A stretch of 64,000 nt of DNA from Polaribacter marinus (GCF_022662535.1 NZ_JAKQYM010000002.1:186001-250000), one strand, 5' to 3'; shown: positions 26,077-35,172, counted from the stretch's first letter. Program-made: numbers and translations. Notes: generated by a model not told the origin, from the letters alone.

Positions 26077-27311
26077 ATATTCTTTTTTATGTTTCCTAAA
26101 GAGCCTTTTTTAGAAGGAGTAAGTTCATATATATAATTGGGATGTAAATTTTTAATAGGTCTATGAGAAACAAAAAGTATGGTTGTATCGCTTTCTTTTG
26201 CAATTTTATTAATTAATGTGACAATTATAGCAGTGCCATAATCATCTAAATGAATTAAAGGTTCATCTAAAATTAATAAAGGAGGATGCTTAATCATTGC
26301 TCTTGCAATTAAAACCAACCTTTTTGTAGCTGTTGTTAATTCCTGAAAAAAGGTATTACTTTTATTTTCTAAATTTAATAACTGCATCCATTCTTTTGCT
26401 AGTTTAATTTGTAAAGAAGTTGGTGTTTTATACAAACCAATACTGTCAAAAAAACCAGAGACCACCATTTGTTCTACAGTAACTTTTCTTTTAAATAATT
26501 CTAATATAGCAGGACTAAAATAGCCGATTTTTTCTTTAATTTCCCAAACACTTTCTCCTGAACCTTTTTTCTTGCCGAATAAAAAAACTTCTTGTCCGTA
26601 AGCTTTTACATTATTACCATAAATCATAGACAAAATAGTTGTTTTTCCTGAACCATTTGGACCAATTAATTGCCAAAATTCATTTTTATGAATTGTCCAA
26701 TTGATGTTGTTTAAAATACAACGATTTTCATAACTTACAGTTAGGTTTTTTAAAGATATCAGCTCTTCTGGGATATTTTTGTAATATGTTATAGGCTTTG
26801 GAATTTCTCCTTTAAAAACCCAAGTATCTTCTTTAAAAATATATTTTTTAATTGGAATACTTGCTATAATTGTTTCGTTTTTGATTTCTAAAACATCTGT
26901 AATTATGGGTAAGATTTCTTCTTTTCGATTAAAAATTTGAACGAAAATGATCTCAGAAGATAATTTTTTAAGTGTCTTTTTTAAATGGGATACTGATTTT
27001 AAATCTAAACTTTCAAAAGGACTGTCTAAAATTAAAAAGGTAGGTTTTTGTTCAATTAAATAGTTTAATAAAGCTTTTTTTTGCTCTCCGCTAGATAAGG
27101 TTCTTATGCTTCTATTCTCTTTTTTGGTTAAAAGTTGCGTTTGATGTTTGGCTTCTTTTTCAATAAATTTCTCTAAAATGCTATTAGAGAAAACAAGTCC
27201 TTTTTTATATTTTAAATTAGGTAAAGAATGAGTACCATTTAAAATGCTGTTTATAAATTTACTTTTATTGGTAAGATTTGTGTTATTTATTGCAAAATGG
27301 AAATTGTCCAT
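26073..27311 (-). CDS. ModF-like twin ATP-binding cassette protein with complementary half-sites
   Basis: A soluble protein of 412 residues with two ABC domains and no membrane segment, like ModF/YlmA-type proteins. Domain 1 (1-150) keeps the signature LSSGEQ (72-77) and a Walker B-like LILDSPFESLD, but its P-loop position reads NLTNKSKF, with no GxxGxGKS. Domain 2 (185-412) keeps Walker A (GPNGSGKTT, 217-225) and LLILDEP, but its signature reads ELTTAT (324-329). Only one composite ATP site can therefore form. The function of ModF-like proteins is poorly known; a molybdate transport gene is not nearby. Confidence 0.8.
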   Translation of the reverse strand: MDNFHFAINNTNLTNKSKFINSILNGTHSLPNLKYKKGLVFSNSILEKFIEKEAKHQTQLLTKKENRSIRTLSSGEQKKALLNYLIEQKPTFLILDSPFESLDLKSVSHLKKTLKKLSSEIIFVQIFNRKEEILPIITDVLEIKNETIIASIPIKKYIFKEDTWVFKGEIPKPITYYKNIPEELISLKNLTVSYENRCILNNINWTIHKNEFWQLIGPNGSGKTTILSMIYGNNVKAYGQEVFLFGKKKGSGESVWEIKEKIGYFSPAILELFKRKVTVEQMVVSGFFDSIGLYKTPTSLQIKLAKEWMQLLNLENKSNTFFQELTTATKRLVLIARAMIKHPPLLILDEPLIHLDDYGTAIIVTLINKIAKESDTTILFVSHRPIKNLHPNYIYELTPSKKGSLGNIKKNI

Positions 27312-27335
27312 AGTTCTTAAATCGTTTAATAAAAA

Positions 27336-27761
27336 TTACTTAGATCTTTCCCAATATGCGGTTTTTCCAAAGAGAGAAAACCCCATATAACCTCTAATTT
27401 TAAGTTTGTTTTTATTGATAAGTTTGATGTAACATTTATAAATTTTACCACTTCTAGGATCTAAAATATTTCCACCAGACCATTCGTTTCCATTTTTTTC
27501 TAAACCTGTAAGAATATTCATCCCCAATATAGGTTTGTTCTTGTTTTCATCTTTACAAAGTTCACAAAGGTTTTTTTCTTTTGTTTTATCAGTAATTTCA
27601 ATTATTTTAGCATAGGCTTTTCCGTTATCTTCATAAACTTCTATAACAGAATCTATTTTTTCAGTCTCTTCATTTATAGAGTTCCATTTTCCAAAAATAG
27701 TTTGTGAATTGATTGAAACAGACAAGACACTTAAGACTAAAAATAAGAATGTTTTTTTCAT
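27336..27761 (-). CDS. DUF2147 family exported protein
   Basis: A 141-residue protein with a typical signal peptide (residues 1-19, lysines then a hydrophobic core). The mature part fits DUF2147: an IFGKWNS start, the VYEDNGKAYAKI strand, two cysteines in LCELCKD, the ILDPRSGKIYKC block and the final FGKTAYWERS. This family folds as a small lipocalin-like barrel of unknown ligand. It lies 24 bases before the ModF-like gene and 40 bases after kdsC on the same strand, so it is probably inside one transcript. Confidence 0.85.
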   Translation of the reverse strand: MKKTFLFLVLSVLSVSINSQTIFGKWNSINEETEKIDSVIEVYEDNGKAYAKIIEITDKTKEKNLCELCKDENKNKPILGMNILTGLEKNGNEWSGGNILDPRSGKIYKCYIKLINKNKLKIRGYMGFSLFGKTAYWERSK

Positions 27762-27801
27762 AGTTTTATCGGGTTACATTTTTCAATCTTTTGTTGATTT
27801 A

Positions 27802-28329
27802 TTAATCGTACTTGGCATTAAAATTATTTTCCCATTTTCCTTGTACTCGTAAGATTTGTTCAATGATATCTCTAACACAGCCTTCTCCTCCTTTTTTATC
27901 TGAAATGTATTTAGATATTTGCTGAATTTCTCTTGCGGCATCGTTTGGACAACACGGCATTCCTACTAATTTCATTACAGGAAAATCTGGAACATCATCT
28001 CCCATATACAATATGTTTTCTGATTGTAAATTGTATTTTTTCACCAACTCATTGTATTGTTTAATTTTATCATGAGCTCCTAAATAAATATCTTTAATTC
28101 CTAAATTTGATAAACGTGTTCTTACCCCTTCATTTTTTCCTCCAGAAATAATACAAACATTAAAGCCTTTATCTACAGCTGTTTTTAAAGCATATCCATC
28201 TTTAATATTCATGTTTCTAACTAATTCTCCATCAGGCATTATGGTGACAATTCCGTTAGTAAGTACACCATCTACATCAAAAATTAAAGTGTTTATGTTG
28301 GGTAATAATTGTTTAAAACTAATTTCCAT
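27802..28329 (-). CDS. kdsC: KdsC-like HAD phosphatase (Kdo 8-phosphate phosphatase)
   Basis: A HAD-superfamily hydrolase of 175 residues without a cap domain. Motif I is FDVDGVLTNG (nucleophile Asp), motif II IISGGKNEG, then the lysine at about 84, and motif III YMGDDVPDFPVM. This matches KdsC, which removes the phosphate from Kdo 8-phosphate in lipopolysaccharide core synthesis. It overlaps the upstream DUF2520 gene by 11 bases, so the two are coupled. Other sugar-phosphate substrates are possible, but the family call is firm. Confidence 0.88.
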   Translation of the reverse strand: MEISFKQLLPNINTLIFDVDGVLTNGIVTIMPDGELVRNMNIKDGYALKTAVDKGFNVCIISGGKNEGVRTRLSNLGIKDIYLGAHDKIKQYNELVKKYNLQSENILYMGDDVPDFPVMKLVGMPCCPNDAAREIQQISKYISDKKGGEGCVRDIIEQILRVQGKWENNFNAKYD

Positions 28330-29014
28330 TTTGGATTGATTTTGTTAAGGTTTTATAGATTTTCTGTTGTTTTTTGTTCAACAAATCTAAATGTTTTTTT
28401 ATTGTTTTTTTATCGTTTCTAACAGCTGGACCTGTTTGTGCTTTTTCTGGAGATAAATGTTTAATTTTTGAAGCTGTTTCTTGTATTAAAGGCTGTAGAA
28501 TTTCAAAAGGAATATTGTTTTTTTTACAAATATCATCACCAATTTTGTACAGATGATTGGTAAAGTTATTTACAAAAACAGCAGCAACATGAATTGCTTT
28601 TCGTTGTTCTGAATTGATATGATAAATATTTTTCCCTATTGATTTTGCTAATTTTTCTAGTAGTATTAAATCTTTTTGATTGGTTGCTTCTAAACAAAAA
28701 GGAACTTCAGAAAAATTGACTTCTTTGTTTTTGGAAAAGGTTTGTAACATATAAAAAACACCTTTATTGTTTTTGTTTTTTAAAGCATTCATAGCAAAAC
28801 TACCAGAAGTGTGTACTACAAAAGAATTCTTTAATTTAGCAGAGACCTCTCCAATTGCATCATCAGAAACAGCAATAATAGTAATATCTGCTTGCGGAAC
28901 ATTTTTTAATGTTCTAGAATTTATTTGTGTAACATGAATAGTATCAGCTTTTAAAAAAGCGGTAACTAAGTGTGCTGCAACATTTCCTTGCCCAATAATA
29001 TTCACTGAAATCAT
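28319..29014 (-). CDS. Rossmann/DUF2520 domain oxidoreductase-like protein
   Basis: A 231-residue protein with an N-terminal NAD(P)-binding fold (VNIIGQGNVAAHL at the start, then DITIIAVSDDAI and VVHTSGSFAMNAL), followed by an all-helical DUF2520 domain with the HVAAVFVNNFTNHLY stretch. The architecture is like 6-phosphogluconate- and ketopantoate-type dehydrogenases, but the substrate is unknown. The frame is open for 19 codons upstream of 29014, but those residues are basic and aromatic and do not fit the fold. The next gene, kdsC, overlaps by 11 bases. Confidence 0.85.
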   Translation of the reverse strand: MISVNIIGQGNVAAHLVTAFLKADTIHVTQINSRTLKNVPQADITIIAVSDDAIGEVSAKLKNSFVVHTSGSFAMNALKNKNNKGVFYMLQTFSKNKEVNFSEVPFCLEATNQKDLILLEKLAKSIGKNIYHINSEQRKAIHVAAVFVNNFTNHLYKIGDDICKKNNIPFEILQPLIQETASKIKHLSPEKAQTGPAVRNDKKTIKKHLDLLNKKQQKIYKTLTKSIQNGN

Positions 29015-29087
29015 AAAACGAAGATATTCTTTTTTTTTGAAGCAATAAAAATGGAATTTGTAATTTAGCAATCATTAATTTAATAAA

Positions 29088-30245
29088 ATGGAAAATTCTA
29101 AAAACTTAGGAATAAATACAATTTGTACTCACATAGGTGAGGTAAAAGACGAGCAATTTAAAGGAGCTGTTTCGCCAATATACATGGCTACTTCTTACGC
29201 TTTTGATGGTGTAGATGTAAAACGTTATCCACGATATTTAAATACACCAAACCAAGAAGCACTTGTAAAAAAAATTGCAGCCTTAGAAAAAACTGAAAAT
29301 GCATTAATTTTTGGCTCAGGTATGGCGGCTGTTAGTACAACTTTATTGGCTTTTTTGCATAAAGGAGATCATATTGTTTTACAACAGACTTTGTATGGGG
29401 GTACCTATAATTTTGTGGTAGAAGAGTTTGATAAATTTGGAATTGAATATTCGTTTACAGAAGGTTTATCAATAAAAGATTTTGAAAAACAAATTCAAGA
29501 TAATACCAAAGTTTTATATATAGAAACACCTTCAAACCCTTTGTTAACCATAACCGATATGAAGGCTGTTTCTAAATTGGCTAAATCAAAAGGAATTGTA
29601 ACGATGATTGATAATACATTTGCATCACCAATAAATCAAACTCCTATAGATTTTGGAATTGACATTATGATTCATTCTGCTACAAAATATATGGGAGGGC
29701 ATTCCGATATTTTAGCAGGAGCAGTTGCGGCATCTAATGAACATATAGATAAAATATGGAATATTGCTAAAAATTTAGGAGGAAGTTTAAGTGATTTTAC
29801 CGTTTGGATGTTAGAACGTAGTTTAAAAACATTGAATTTACGTGTAAAACGTCAGAGTAAAAATGCTTTAAAAATGGCAAAATATTTAGCAATTCATCCA
29901 GAGATTTATCATGTTTATTACCCTGGATTAAAAGGACATCCTAATTATAAACTAGCAAAAAAACAAATGAAACTTTTTGGAGGGATGCTATCTTTTGAAT
30001 TAAAAGAAGGAATTGATGCAATGGAATTTCAAAATCAATTACAATTAATAAAACCCTCTATGAGTTTAGCAGGAGTGGAAAGTACAATGTTAAGTCCAGC
30101 GCAAACTTCACATGCATTATTATCTCCAGAAGAACGAGCTAAACAAGGAATAAAAGATGGATTAATTCGGTTTTCTGTGGGAATAGAAGAAACAAAAGAT
30201 TTAATTGCAGATATTGAGCAAGCAATACAAAAAGTAAAAAAATGA
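29088..30245 (+). CDS. Trans-sulfuration family PLP enzyme (methionine gamma-lyase or cystathionine gamma-synthase/lyase)
   Basis: A 385-residue Cys/Met-metabolism PLP enzyme. Visible are the N-terminal NTICTHIGE, the PLP-phosphate region FGSGMAAVSTTL, the DNTFASP motif and the lysine in SATKYMGGHSD. Enzymes of this group make or break cystathionine, homocysteine or methionine; sequence alone does not decide which. Its stop overlaps the bshB1 start (ATGA), so a sulfur-metabolism link with the bacillithiol gene is likely, for example cysteine supply. Confidence 0.88.
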   Translation: MENSKNLGINTICTHIGEVKDEQFKGAVSPIYMATSYAFDGVDVKRYPRYLNTPNQEALVKKIAALEKTENALIFGSGMAAVSTTLLAFLHKGDHIVLQQTLYGGTYNFVVEEFDKFGIEYSFTEGLSIKDFEKQIQDNTKVLYIETPSNPLLTITDMKAVSKLAKSKGIVTMIDNTFASPINQTPIDFGIDIMIHSATKYMGGHSDILAGAVAASNEHIDKIWNIAKNLGGSLSDFTVWMLERSLKTLNLRVKRQSKNALKMAKYLAIHPEIYHVYYPGLKGHPNYKLAKKQMKLFGGMLSFELKEGIDAMEFQNQLQLIKPSMSLAGVESTMLSPAQTSHALLSPEERAKQGIKDGLIRFSVGIEETKDLIADIEQAIQKVKK

Positions 30246-30958
30246 AATTAGATATATTAGCATTTGGTGCACATCCGGATGATGTAGAATTAGGGTGTGG
30301 AGCAACTATTGCCAAAGAAATTTCTTTAGGAAAAAAAGTAGGAATTGTAGACTTAACTCGTGGTGAATTAGGAACACGTGGTTCAGCAAATTTAAGAGAT
30401 CAAGAAGCTGCAAACGCTGCTAAGATTTTAGGGGTTTCTGTAAGAGAAAATTTGCGTTTTGCTGATGGTTTTTTTGTGAATGACAAAGAGCATCAATTAG
30501 AAATCATTAAAATGATTCGTAAGTATCAACCTGAAATTGTATTGTGTAATGCAATTGACGACAGGCATATAGATCACCCTAAAGGAAGTAGTTTAGTTTC
30601 TGACGCTTGTTTTTTAAGTGGATTGTTAAAGATTGAAACAGAAGTAGAAGGGACGTTACAAGAAAAATGGAGGCCAAAACAAGTTTATCATTATATTCAG
30701 TGGAAAAATATTGAACCCGATTTTGTGGTTGATGTTACTGGTTTCGTAGATAAAAAAACAGATGCGGTATTAGCTTATGCTTCTCAATTTTACGATCCTA
30801 AAAGTGAGGAACCAGAAACACCAATTACAAGTAGAAACTTTATTGATAGTATTAATTACAGAGCAAAAGATTTGGGGAGATTAATAGGTGTAGATTTTGC
30901 AGAAGGTTTTAATACAGAGCGTTACGTTGCTGTAGAAAATTTAGATAAATTAATTTAA
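30242..30958 (+). CDS. bshB1: Bacillithiol biosynthesis deacetylase BshB1
   Basis: A zinc-dependent deacetylase of the LmbE/PIG-L family (238 residues) that removes acetate from GlcNAc-malate in bacillithiol synthesis. The zinc and catalytic motif GAHPDDVELGCGAT is at the N-terminus, followed by DLTRGELGTRGS and the DRHIDHPKGS motif with metal-binding histidine, all typical of BshB1. The start overlaps the upstream trans-sulfuration gene by 4 bases. No bshA or bshC is in the window. Confidence 0.93.
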   Translation: MKLDILAFGAHPDDVELGCGATIAKEISLGKKVGIVDLTRGELGTRGSANLRDQEAANAAKILGVSVRENLRFADGFFVNDKEHQLEIIKMIRKYQPEIVLCNAIDDRHIDHPKGSSLVSDACFLSGLLKIETEVEGTLQEKWRPKQVYHYIQWKNIEPDFVVDVTGFVDKKTDAVLAYASQFYDPKSEEPETPITSRNFIDSINYRAKDLGRLIGVDFAEGFNTERYVAVENLDKLI

Positions 30959-30989
30959 ATTTTTCTTTTATTAGAAAGGAAAAAATATT

Positions 30990-30997
30990 TATATTTG
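30990..30997 (+). promoter_or_regulatory. Promoter -7 box for tRNA-His
   Basis: TATATTTG fits TAnnTTTG exactly and lies 16 bases before the mature tRNA. No clear TTG is found 19-21 bases upstream. Confidence 0.55.
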
Positions 30998-31012
30998 CAC
31001 CCGCAATTATAT

Positions 31013-31087
31013 GGTGGTTGTAGCTCAGTTGGTTAGAGTATCGGTTTGTGGTACCGAGTGTCGCGGGTTCGAGTCCCGTCTTCCACC
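31013..31087 (+). tRNA. tRNA-His (anticodon GTG)
   Basis: A cloverleaf can be drawn by hand: extra G-1 at 31013 opposite C73 at 31087 (the tRNA-His identity pair), acceptor strands 31014-31020 and 31080-31086, D arm GCTC/GAGT, anticodon stem TCGGT/ACCGA with GTG at 31048-31050, a 5-base variable loop and a T arm GCGGG/CCCGT with TTCGAGT. CCA is not encoded. Acceptor pairs 5:68 and 6:67 are both U-U. Confidence 0.93.
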
Positions 31088-31096
31088 CAAAAATAG

Positions 31097-31131
31097 AATC
31101 CTTTTCATTTTTTATGAGAAGGATTTTTTTG
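31097..31131 (+). terminator. Intrinsic terminator after tRNA-His
   Basis: Arms AATCCTTTTCA (31097-31107) and TGAGAAGGATT (31114-31124), with one G-U pair and a 6-base loop, followed by a T run. Confidence 0.8.
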
Positions 31132-31154
31132 TTTTATTAGATTCAAATTAATGA

Positions 31155-31232
31155 ATGATAACTTTAATAGCCTCTTTATTAATTATTTTAATATTTGGTA
31201 TGATCAGTACCACAGCGTTTAAAGAGAAGTAA
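31155..31232 (+). CDS. Possible 25-residue membrane peptide
   Basis: A short open frame encodes a 25-residue peptide with one hydrophobic helix (LIASLLIILIFGMI) and a charged FKEK end, a layout common for small membrane proteins. It lies between the tRNA-His terminator and the 3' end of the LytTR gene. There is no visible ribosome-binding site and another frame is open over part of the region, so it could be chance. Confidence 0.3.
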   Translation: MITLIASLLIILIFGMISTTAFKEK

Positions 31233-31235
31233 TTT

Positions 31236-31985
31236 TTAAAATGAGTTTAAAATTTCTAACACTTCTGCTCTTTTTCTGACAGAAACAGGAACATTAGACT
31301 TGTCTGTAAGAATTAAATAACCACCATCAGATTTTATAAACTCTTTAATATATCTTGTATTAATTAAATGACTTTGATGAACTCTTAAAAAACCTACTTC
31401 TTTTAACATATCTGCATAATATTTTAATGTTTTAGACACTAGAATTTTACTGTTATCATTAAAATAAAAAGTAGTGTAGTTATTGTCTGATTTACAACGA
31501 ACAATATCTTTTATATTTACTACAATTATTTTATTTGAAGTATGTAAAGAAATTTTATTTGGTTTGTTATTTGGTGAAGTAACTGCTTCTTGTAAAACAT
31601 TTAATTGTTCTTTATCGGGTTGAATTTGATCTTGTGCTTTTTCAATAGCTTTCGTTAAATCCTCATCAGAATATGGTTTTAAAATATAATCTATAGCGGC
31701 AAATTTAAATGCTTTTATTGCGTACTCATCACTTGCCGTAACAAAAATTATTTTTGATCTTAAGTCAGGGAAAATTTCTAAAATATCAAAACCTGTTCCG
31801 TCTCCTAACATGATGTCTAAAAACAAAATGTCTGGTTTGTTTTTACGCAGTAATTTTGCAGCATCAACTACAGATTTAGCAGCACCAATAATTTCTATTT
31901 CTGGATGATTTTTTTTTAAATCTGTTTCTAACATTTCTAATGCTACTGGGATATCATCTACTAAAATTGCTGTAAGTTTTTGCAT
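31236..31985 (-). CDS. LytTR-family response regulator
   Basis: A 249-residue two-component regulator. The receiver domain (1-120) has the acidic pair DD (10-11), phospho-acceptor Asp57 in LFLDIMLGDG, Thr in FVTASDEYA and Lys in DYILKPYSD. The LytTR DNA-binding domain (about 145-249) has the typical ISLHTSNKIIVVNIKDIVRCKSDNNYTTFY, FLRVHQSHLINTRYIKEF and VPVSVRKR blocks. It is 35 bases downstream of the sensor kinase gene and is surely its partner. LytTR proteins bind pairs of 9-base direct repeats about 21 bases apart; such a repeat lies at 35241-35272. Confidence 0.93.
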   Translation of the reverse strand: MQKLTAILVDDIPVALEMLETDLKKNHPEIEIIGAAKSVVDAAKLLRKNKPDILFLDIMLGDGTGFDILEIFPDLRSKIIFVTASDEYAIKAFKFAAIDYILKPYSDEDLTKAIEKAQDQIQPDKEQLNVLQEAVTSPNNKPNKISLHTSNKIIVVNIKDIVRCKSDNNYTTFYFNDNSKILVSKTLKYYADMLKEVGFLRVHQSHLINTRYIKEFIKSDGGYLILTDKSNVPVSVRKRAEVLEILNSF

Positions 31986-32020
31986 ATTATTTTTACTTTA
32001 TTCAAATATTGTAATCATTT

Positions 32021-34003
32021 TTAATAATCGGTTTTTAAAGGAATTTTAAACCAAACTTTTGTTCCTAAAACAGCGTTTTTAGATTTTATTTCTTCAATAG
32101 AAAAAGCACTGTATTTAGATAAATTTTGAATACGTTCTTTAGTAACCTTTAAAGCTACAGATTTATGGTTTTTATCTGGCGTTTTGGCATGATGAATTCC
32201 AATTCCGTTATCTAAAATTGTACATTCTAAAAAACGATGATTAACTTTAAATAGAATGGTTATTTTTCCGTTTGTTGAAATAGGTTGAATTCCGTGTTTT
32301 ATAGCATTTTCTATAAAAGGTTGCAAAAGCATTGGTGGAATTAAAATTTCTTCAGGATCTATGTTGTTTAAGCTTTTTTCAATTGAATAATTAAACGTTT
32401 TAGAGTTAAGTTTTTGCTCTAAATCTAAATAGTTTTTTAAGGTTTCTATCTCGTTTTGCAAGCTTACTTCTTCTAATCTAGAATTGTTTAGTATGCTTCT
32501 TAAAAGTATAGAAAATTGAGAAATTGTTTTGTTGAGTTCTTTTGTATTTCCAGAGTTTCCTAAAGATTTTATTCCGTTTAAAACGTTAAAAATAAAATGC
32601 GGATTCATTTGTAATTGCAAAGCTTTTTGTTCTAGAGATAACAAGTGATTTTTTAATTTTAATTTGTTTATTTTTTGTTGATTTTTATTTTTTAAACTCT
32701 TAATGTTTGCATCTACAATTAATGCGAGAACTAAAAAAAGCAAAGTAAAACTTATTATTAAAAACCATCCTTTTTTATAAATAGGGGTGTCAATTGTAAA
32801 AACGATAATTTCTTCATTACTAATTTTATCTTCAATTTTAGATTGTACTTTAAAACGATATTTTCCAGAAGATAAATTGGCAAAATCTACTCTGTTTTGC
32901 GTACTCCAAGGAGAATATGTATTCTTTAATTTATATCGATATTTAATGTTCTTAGGATGCTGTAAATCAATTGTTTTGTAAGTAAAAGAAATGTTGTTTT
33001 CTGTTGATTTTAATTCGATTTCTGTGCCATTTACAAAATTTAAAGTTTTATAATTTACAGTAATGTTTTCTAAAAATATTTTAGGATTGCCATTGTTAGA
33101 TTCTAAATAATTTGTTTGAGAAAATTTATACAAACCATTATTTTTAGAAGCAATCCAAATAGTATTTTGATTATCTTTAAAAACGGTATTTATTTGATTT
33201 GAGATAGATGAATTATATTTATTAATTCTTTGTTTAAAAGAATAATCTTTTAGTTTAAGAATTTCAATTCCATTATTTTCTAAAGTTATCCAAAGTTCAT
33301 CTAGAATTTTTTTTATAGATGTAATATTACCGTTAATAGATATTGTTTTTACAATTTTATTTTGATCAATAACCTTTAATTTTTTTTTTGCAGTTGCTGC
33401 AATAAGTCTATGTTTGTTTATTACAAGAGAAACAATATTTTCATCTAAAATTTTATCTACTTTATTTGGTTTGTAGAGTTTATTAATAGACCATAAACCT
33501 TTATTAGTGGCAATGTATATTGAGTTTTTAAAAGGAGTGATATCATATACAATAGAGAAATCTATTTTTGTATGAATTTGTAAAGGCTGTAAATAATCTT
33601 GTTTTAGTTCGTAAATTCCTTCTGTAGTGCCAAGTATTATTTTATTATTGATCTCTATAACTTTTAAAACTTTTTCTTTTCCTAAATAACTGAATAATTT
33701 ATTTTTTCTTTTAAAGAAACCTTTTTGATGACCAATAAAGAGCGTTTTGTTTTTATAAAATAAAGAATTAACTTTAGAGGTACTATGAATGGTTTGATGT
33801 TTAAATTCATTACCATCAAACTGAACCAAACCTTTATCTGTAGCTAACCATAAGTAACCAATTTCATCTTGAATGATATCATTTACGGTGTTACTTGGCA
33901 GGCCATCTTTCACAGAAAAATGTTGTAATTTATTTTGTTGAGAAAAAGTAGCAACAGAAATAAAAAGGAATGCTAAGAATATGATTTTGGTAACTTTTTT
34001 CAT
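32021..34003 (-). CDS. Sensor histidine kinase with Reg_prop propeller and Y_Y_Y domain (LytS/His_kinase type)
   Basis: A 660-residue membrane kinase. After the signal peptide comes a periplasmic beta-propeller of two-component regulator repeats (for example GYLWLATDKGLVQF and NTIWIASKNNGLYKF), then a Y_Y_Y domain (about 330-400), one membrane segment (about 408-428) and a coiled linker. The His_kinase domain has the phosphorylated histidine in MNPHFIFN, and the ATPase domain has PPMLLQPFIENAIKHGI and DNGIG. It is shorter than hybrid HTCS proteins and has no receiver or AraC part. It passes phosphate to the LytTR regulator encoded next. The ligand is unknown. Confidence 0.92.
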   Translation of the reverse strand: MKKVTKIIFLAFLFISVATFSQQNKLQHFSVKDGLPSNTVNDIIQDEIGYLWLATDKGLVQFDGNEFKHQTIHSTSKVNSLFYKNKTLFIGHQKGFFKRKNKLFSYLGKEKVLKVIEINNKIILGTTEGIYELKQDYLQPLQIHTKIDFSIVYDITPFKNSIYIATNKGLWSINKLYKPNKVDKILDENIVSLVINKHRLIAATAKKKLKVIDQNKIVKTISINGNITSIKKILDELWITLENNGIEILKLKDYSFKQRINKYNSSISNQINTVFKDNQNTIWIASKNNGLYKFSQTNYLESNNGNPKIFLENITVNYKTLNFVNGTEIELKSTENNISFTYKTIDLQHPKNIKYRYKLKNTYSPWSTQNRVDFANLSSGKYRFKVQSKIEDKISNEEIIVFTIDTPIYKKGWFLIISFTLLFLVLALIVDANIKSLKNKNQQKINKLKLKNHLLSLEQKALQLQMNPHFIFNVLNGIKSLGNSGNTKELNKTISQFSILLRSILNNSRLEEVSLQNEIETLKNYLDLEQKLNSKTFNYSIEKSLNNIDPEEILIPPMLLQPFIENAIKHGIQPISTNGKITILFKVNHRFLECTILDNGIGIHHAKTPDKNHKSVALKVTKERIQNLSKYSAFSIEEIKSKNAVLGTKVWFKIPLKTDY

Positions 34004-34092
34004 GAAAACAAACTTACTAATTAAAACGTCATTACACTATTTTAACTTTGGTGTAATGACGTTTATCAAACTACAATTTCCATTCCATTTTA

Positions 34093-35172
34093 CTATTTCA
34101 TGGCATACAAACGTTTGTTACTTGTATCTGGTTCTATATGTTTTAAATCTCCATAAGGTTTAATTAGTGGTTTTAAAACGCACAAACCAGTTGTTCTTCC
34201 TCTTATAGTTAATTTGCTGTTTTTTATAGACCAATTCCATCTATATTTTTCTAAAGGAATATTATGTTTTGCTATTTCTGTAGTTAATTCTTCATTTTGT
34301 TCAATCCAATCCATTACTTCTTCTTGGGTTGTAAAAGTTGGGATTTCATCATCAGAATTATGGTAATCAAATTCCCATTTAATAGGAATGCTAAATTGGG
34401 TTGTAAATGCTTCTCCAACATATCTTTCTTCTTCATTGTTTAGTGCTTCAAACCAATCAATGTCTTTTTCTTCTGGATATTTTTTAGCAATCTCTTTTGA
34501 TAGATCCATTTTTCCTGGTGAATTTGCTGTAGGATAAAATACATAGTAAGGTTGTGCTAAATAATGATTAGAAAACTTTCCTCCAAAAATAGTATAGTAA
34601 GGAGATGCAACTACTTTTGGTAAGTTTTCGGCACAAAAGGCATCTTTTAGAGTGTTTATTAATGCTGTGTTTTCTACCAATCCGGATGCGTGAAAAATAA
34701 TTTTAGAATTGTTGTTTACTACATTATTTAATGTTGGTAAATTACCTTGAGTAATATTTTTTCTTAAAGTTTCTGCTGTTATTTTTTCGCCATTAACAAT
34801 CGTTTCTAAATTCATTCCTTTGTAAGGATTACTTTTATTTACGATATGAACTTCTCCGTAAGGATTTTGATTAGCGTTTTTGTTCATCCATAAAATGATT
34901 TCTTCTAAAGAGTATTGTCCATCAATAACTTGATATTTTTTTTCTTGAAAATAGGTTCTAGCATTCGAATAAAAAGTTTCGTTGCCTTTGTCAAATCCTG
35001 CAATAAATACTATGGGTTTTCTTGTTACAACCTCACTCGTTTTTTCGTTAATAGAAGTTGTGTTGTCTGCAATCACAACAGATTCTCCTTTTGATTTATC
35101 GCAGCTAATAAAAGAACTTGTTGCTACAATTATACCAACTACAAATACGGATTTCTTTAATAATGTGTTCAT
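34093..35172 (-). CDS. Predicted lipoprotein of unknown function
   Basis: A 359-residue protein with a lipobox (FISC, Cys24), so it is probably lipid-anchored in the envelope. The mature part begins with an acidic linker, then an alpha/beta region beginning RKPIVFIAGFDKG at about 51-63 that suggests a Rossmann or hydrolase-like fold, with a KIIFHASGLVENTAL block later. I see no catalytic motif I can name. It is encoded directly upstream of the sensor kinase on the same strand (89-base gap), and its own upstream region holds a 21-base-spaced direct repeat, so it is a candidate target or accessory of the LytTR system. Confidence 0.7.
   Translation of the reverse strand: MNTLLKKSVFVVGIIVATSSFISCDKSKGESVVIADNTTSINEKTSEVVTRKPIVFIAGFDKGNETFYSNARTYFQEKKYQVIDGQYSLEEIILWMNKNANQNPYGEVHIVNKSNPYKGMNLETIVNGEKITAETLRKNITQGNLPTLNNVVNNNSKIIFHASGLVENTALINTLKDAFCAENLPKVVASPYYTIFGGKFSNHYLAQPYYVFYPTANSPGKMDLSKEIAKKYPEEKDIDWFEALNNEEERYVGEAFTTQFSIPIKWEFDYHNSDDEIPTFTTQEEVMDWIEQNEELTTEIAKHNIPLEKYRWNWSIKNSKLTIRGRTTGLCVLKPLIKPYGDLKHIEPDTSNKRLYAMK

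Noticed and set aside
31151..31224. An alternative frame overlapping the possible 25-residue membrane peptide
   Set aside because: Its product has no recognisable feature; the hydrophobic frame is the better candidate, and even that is weak.
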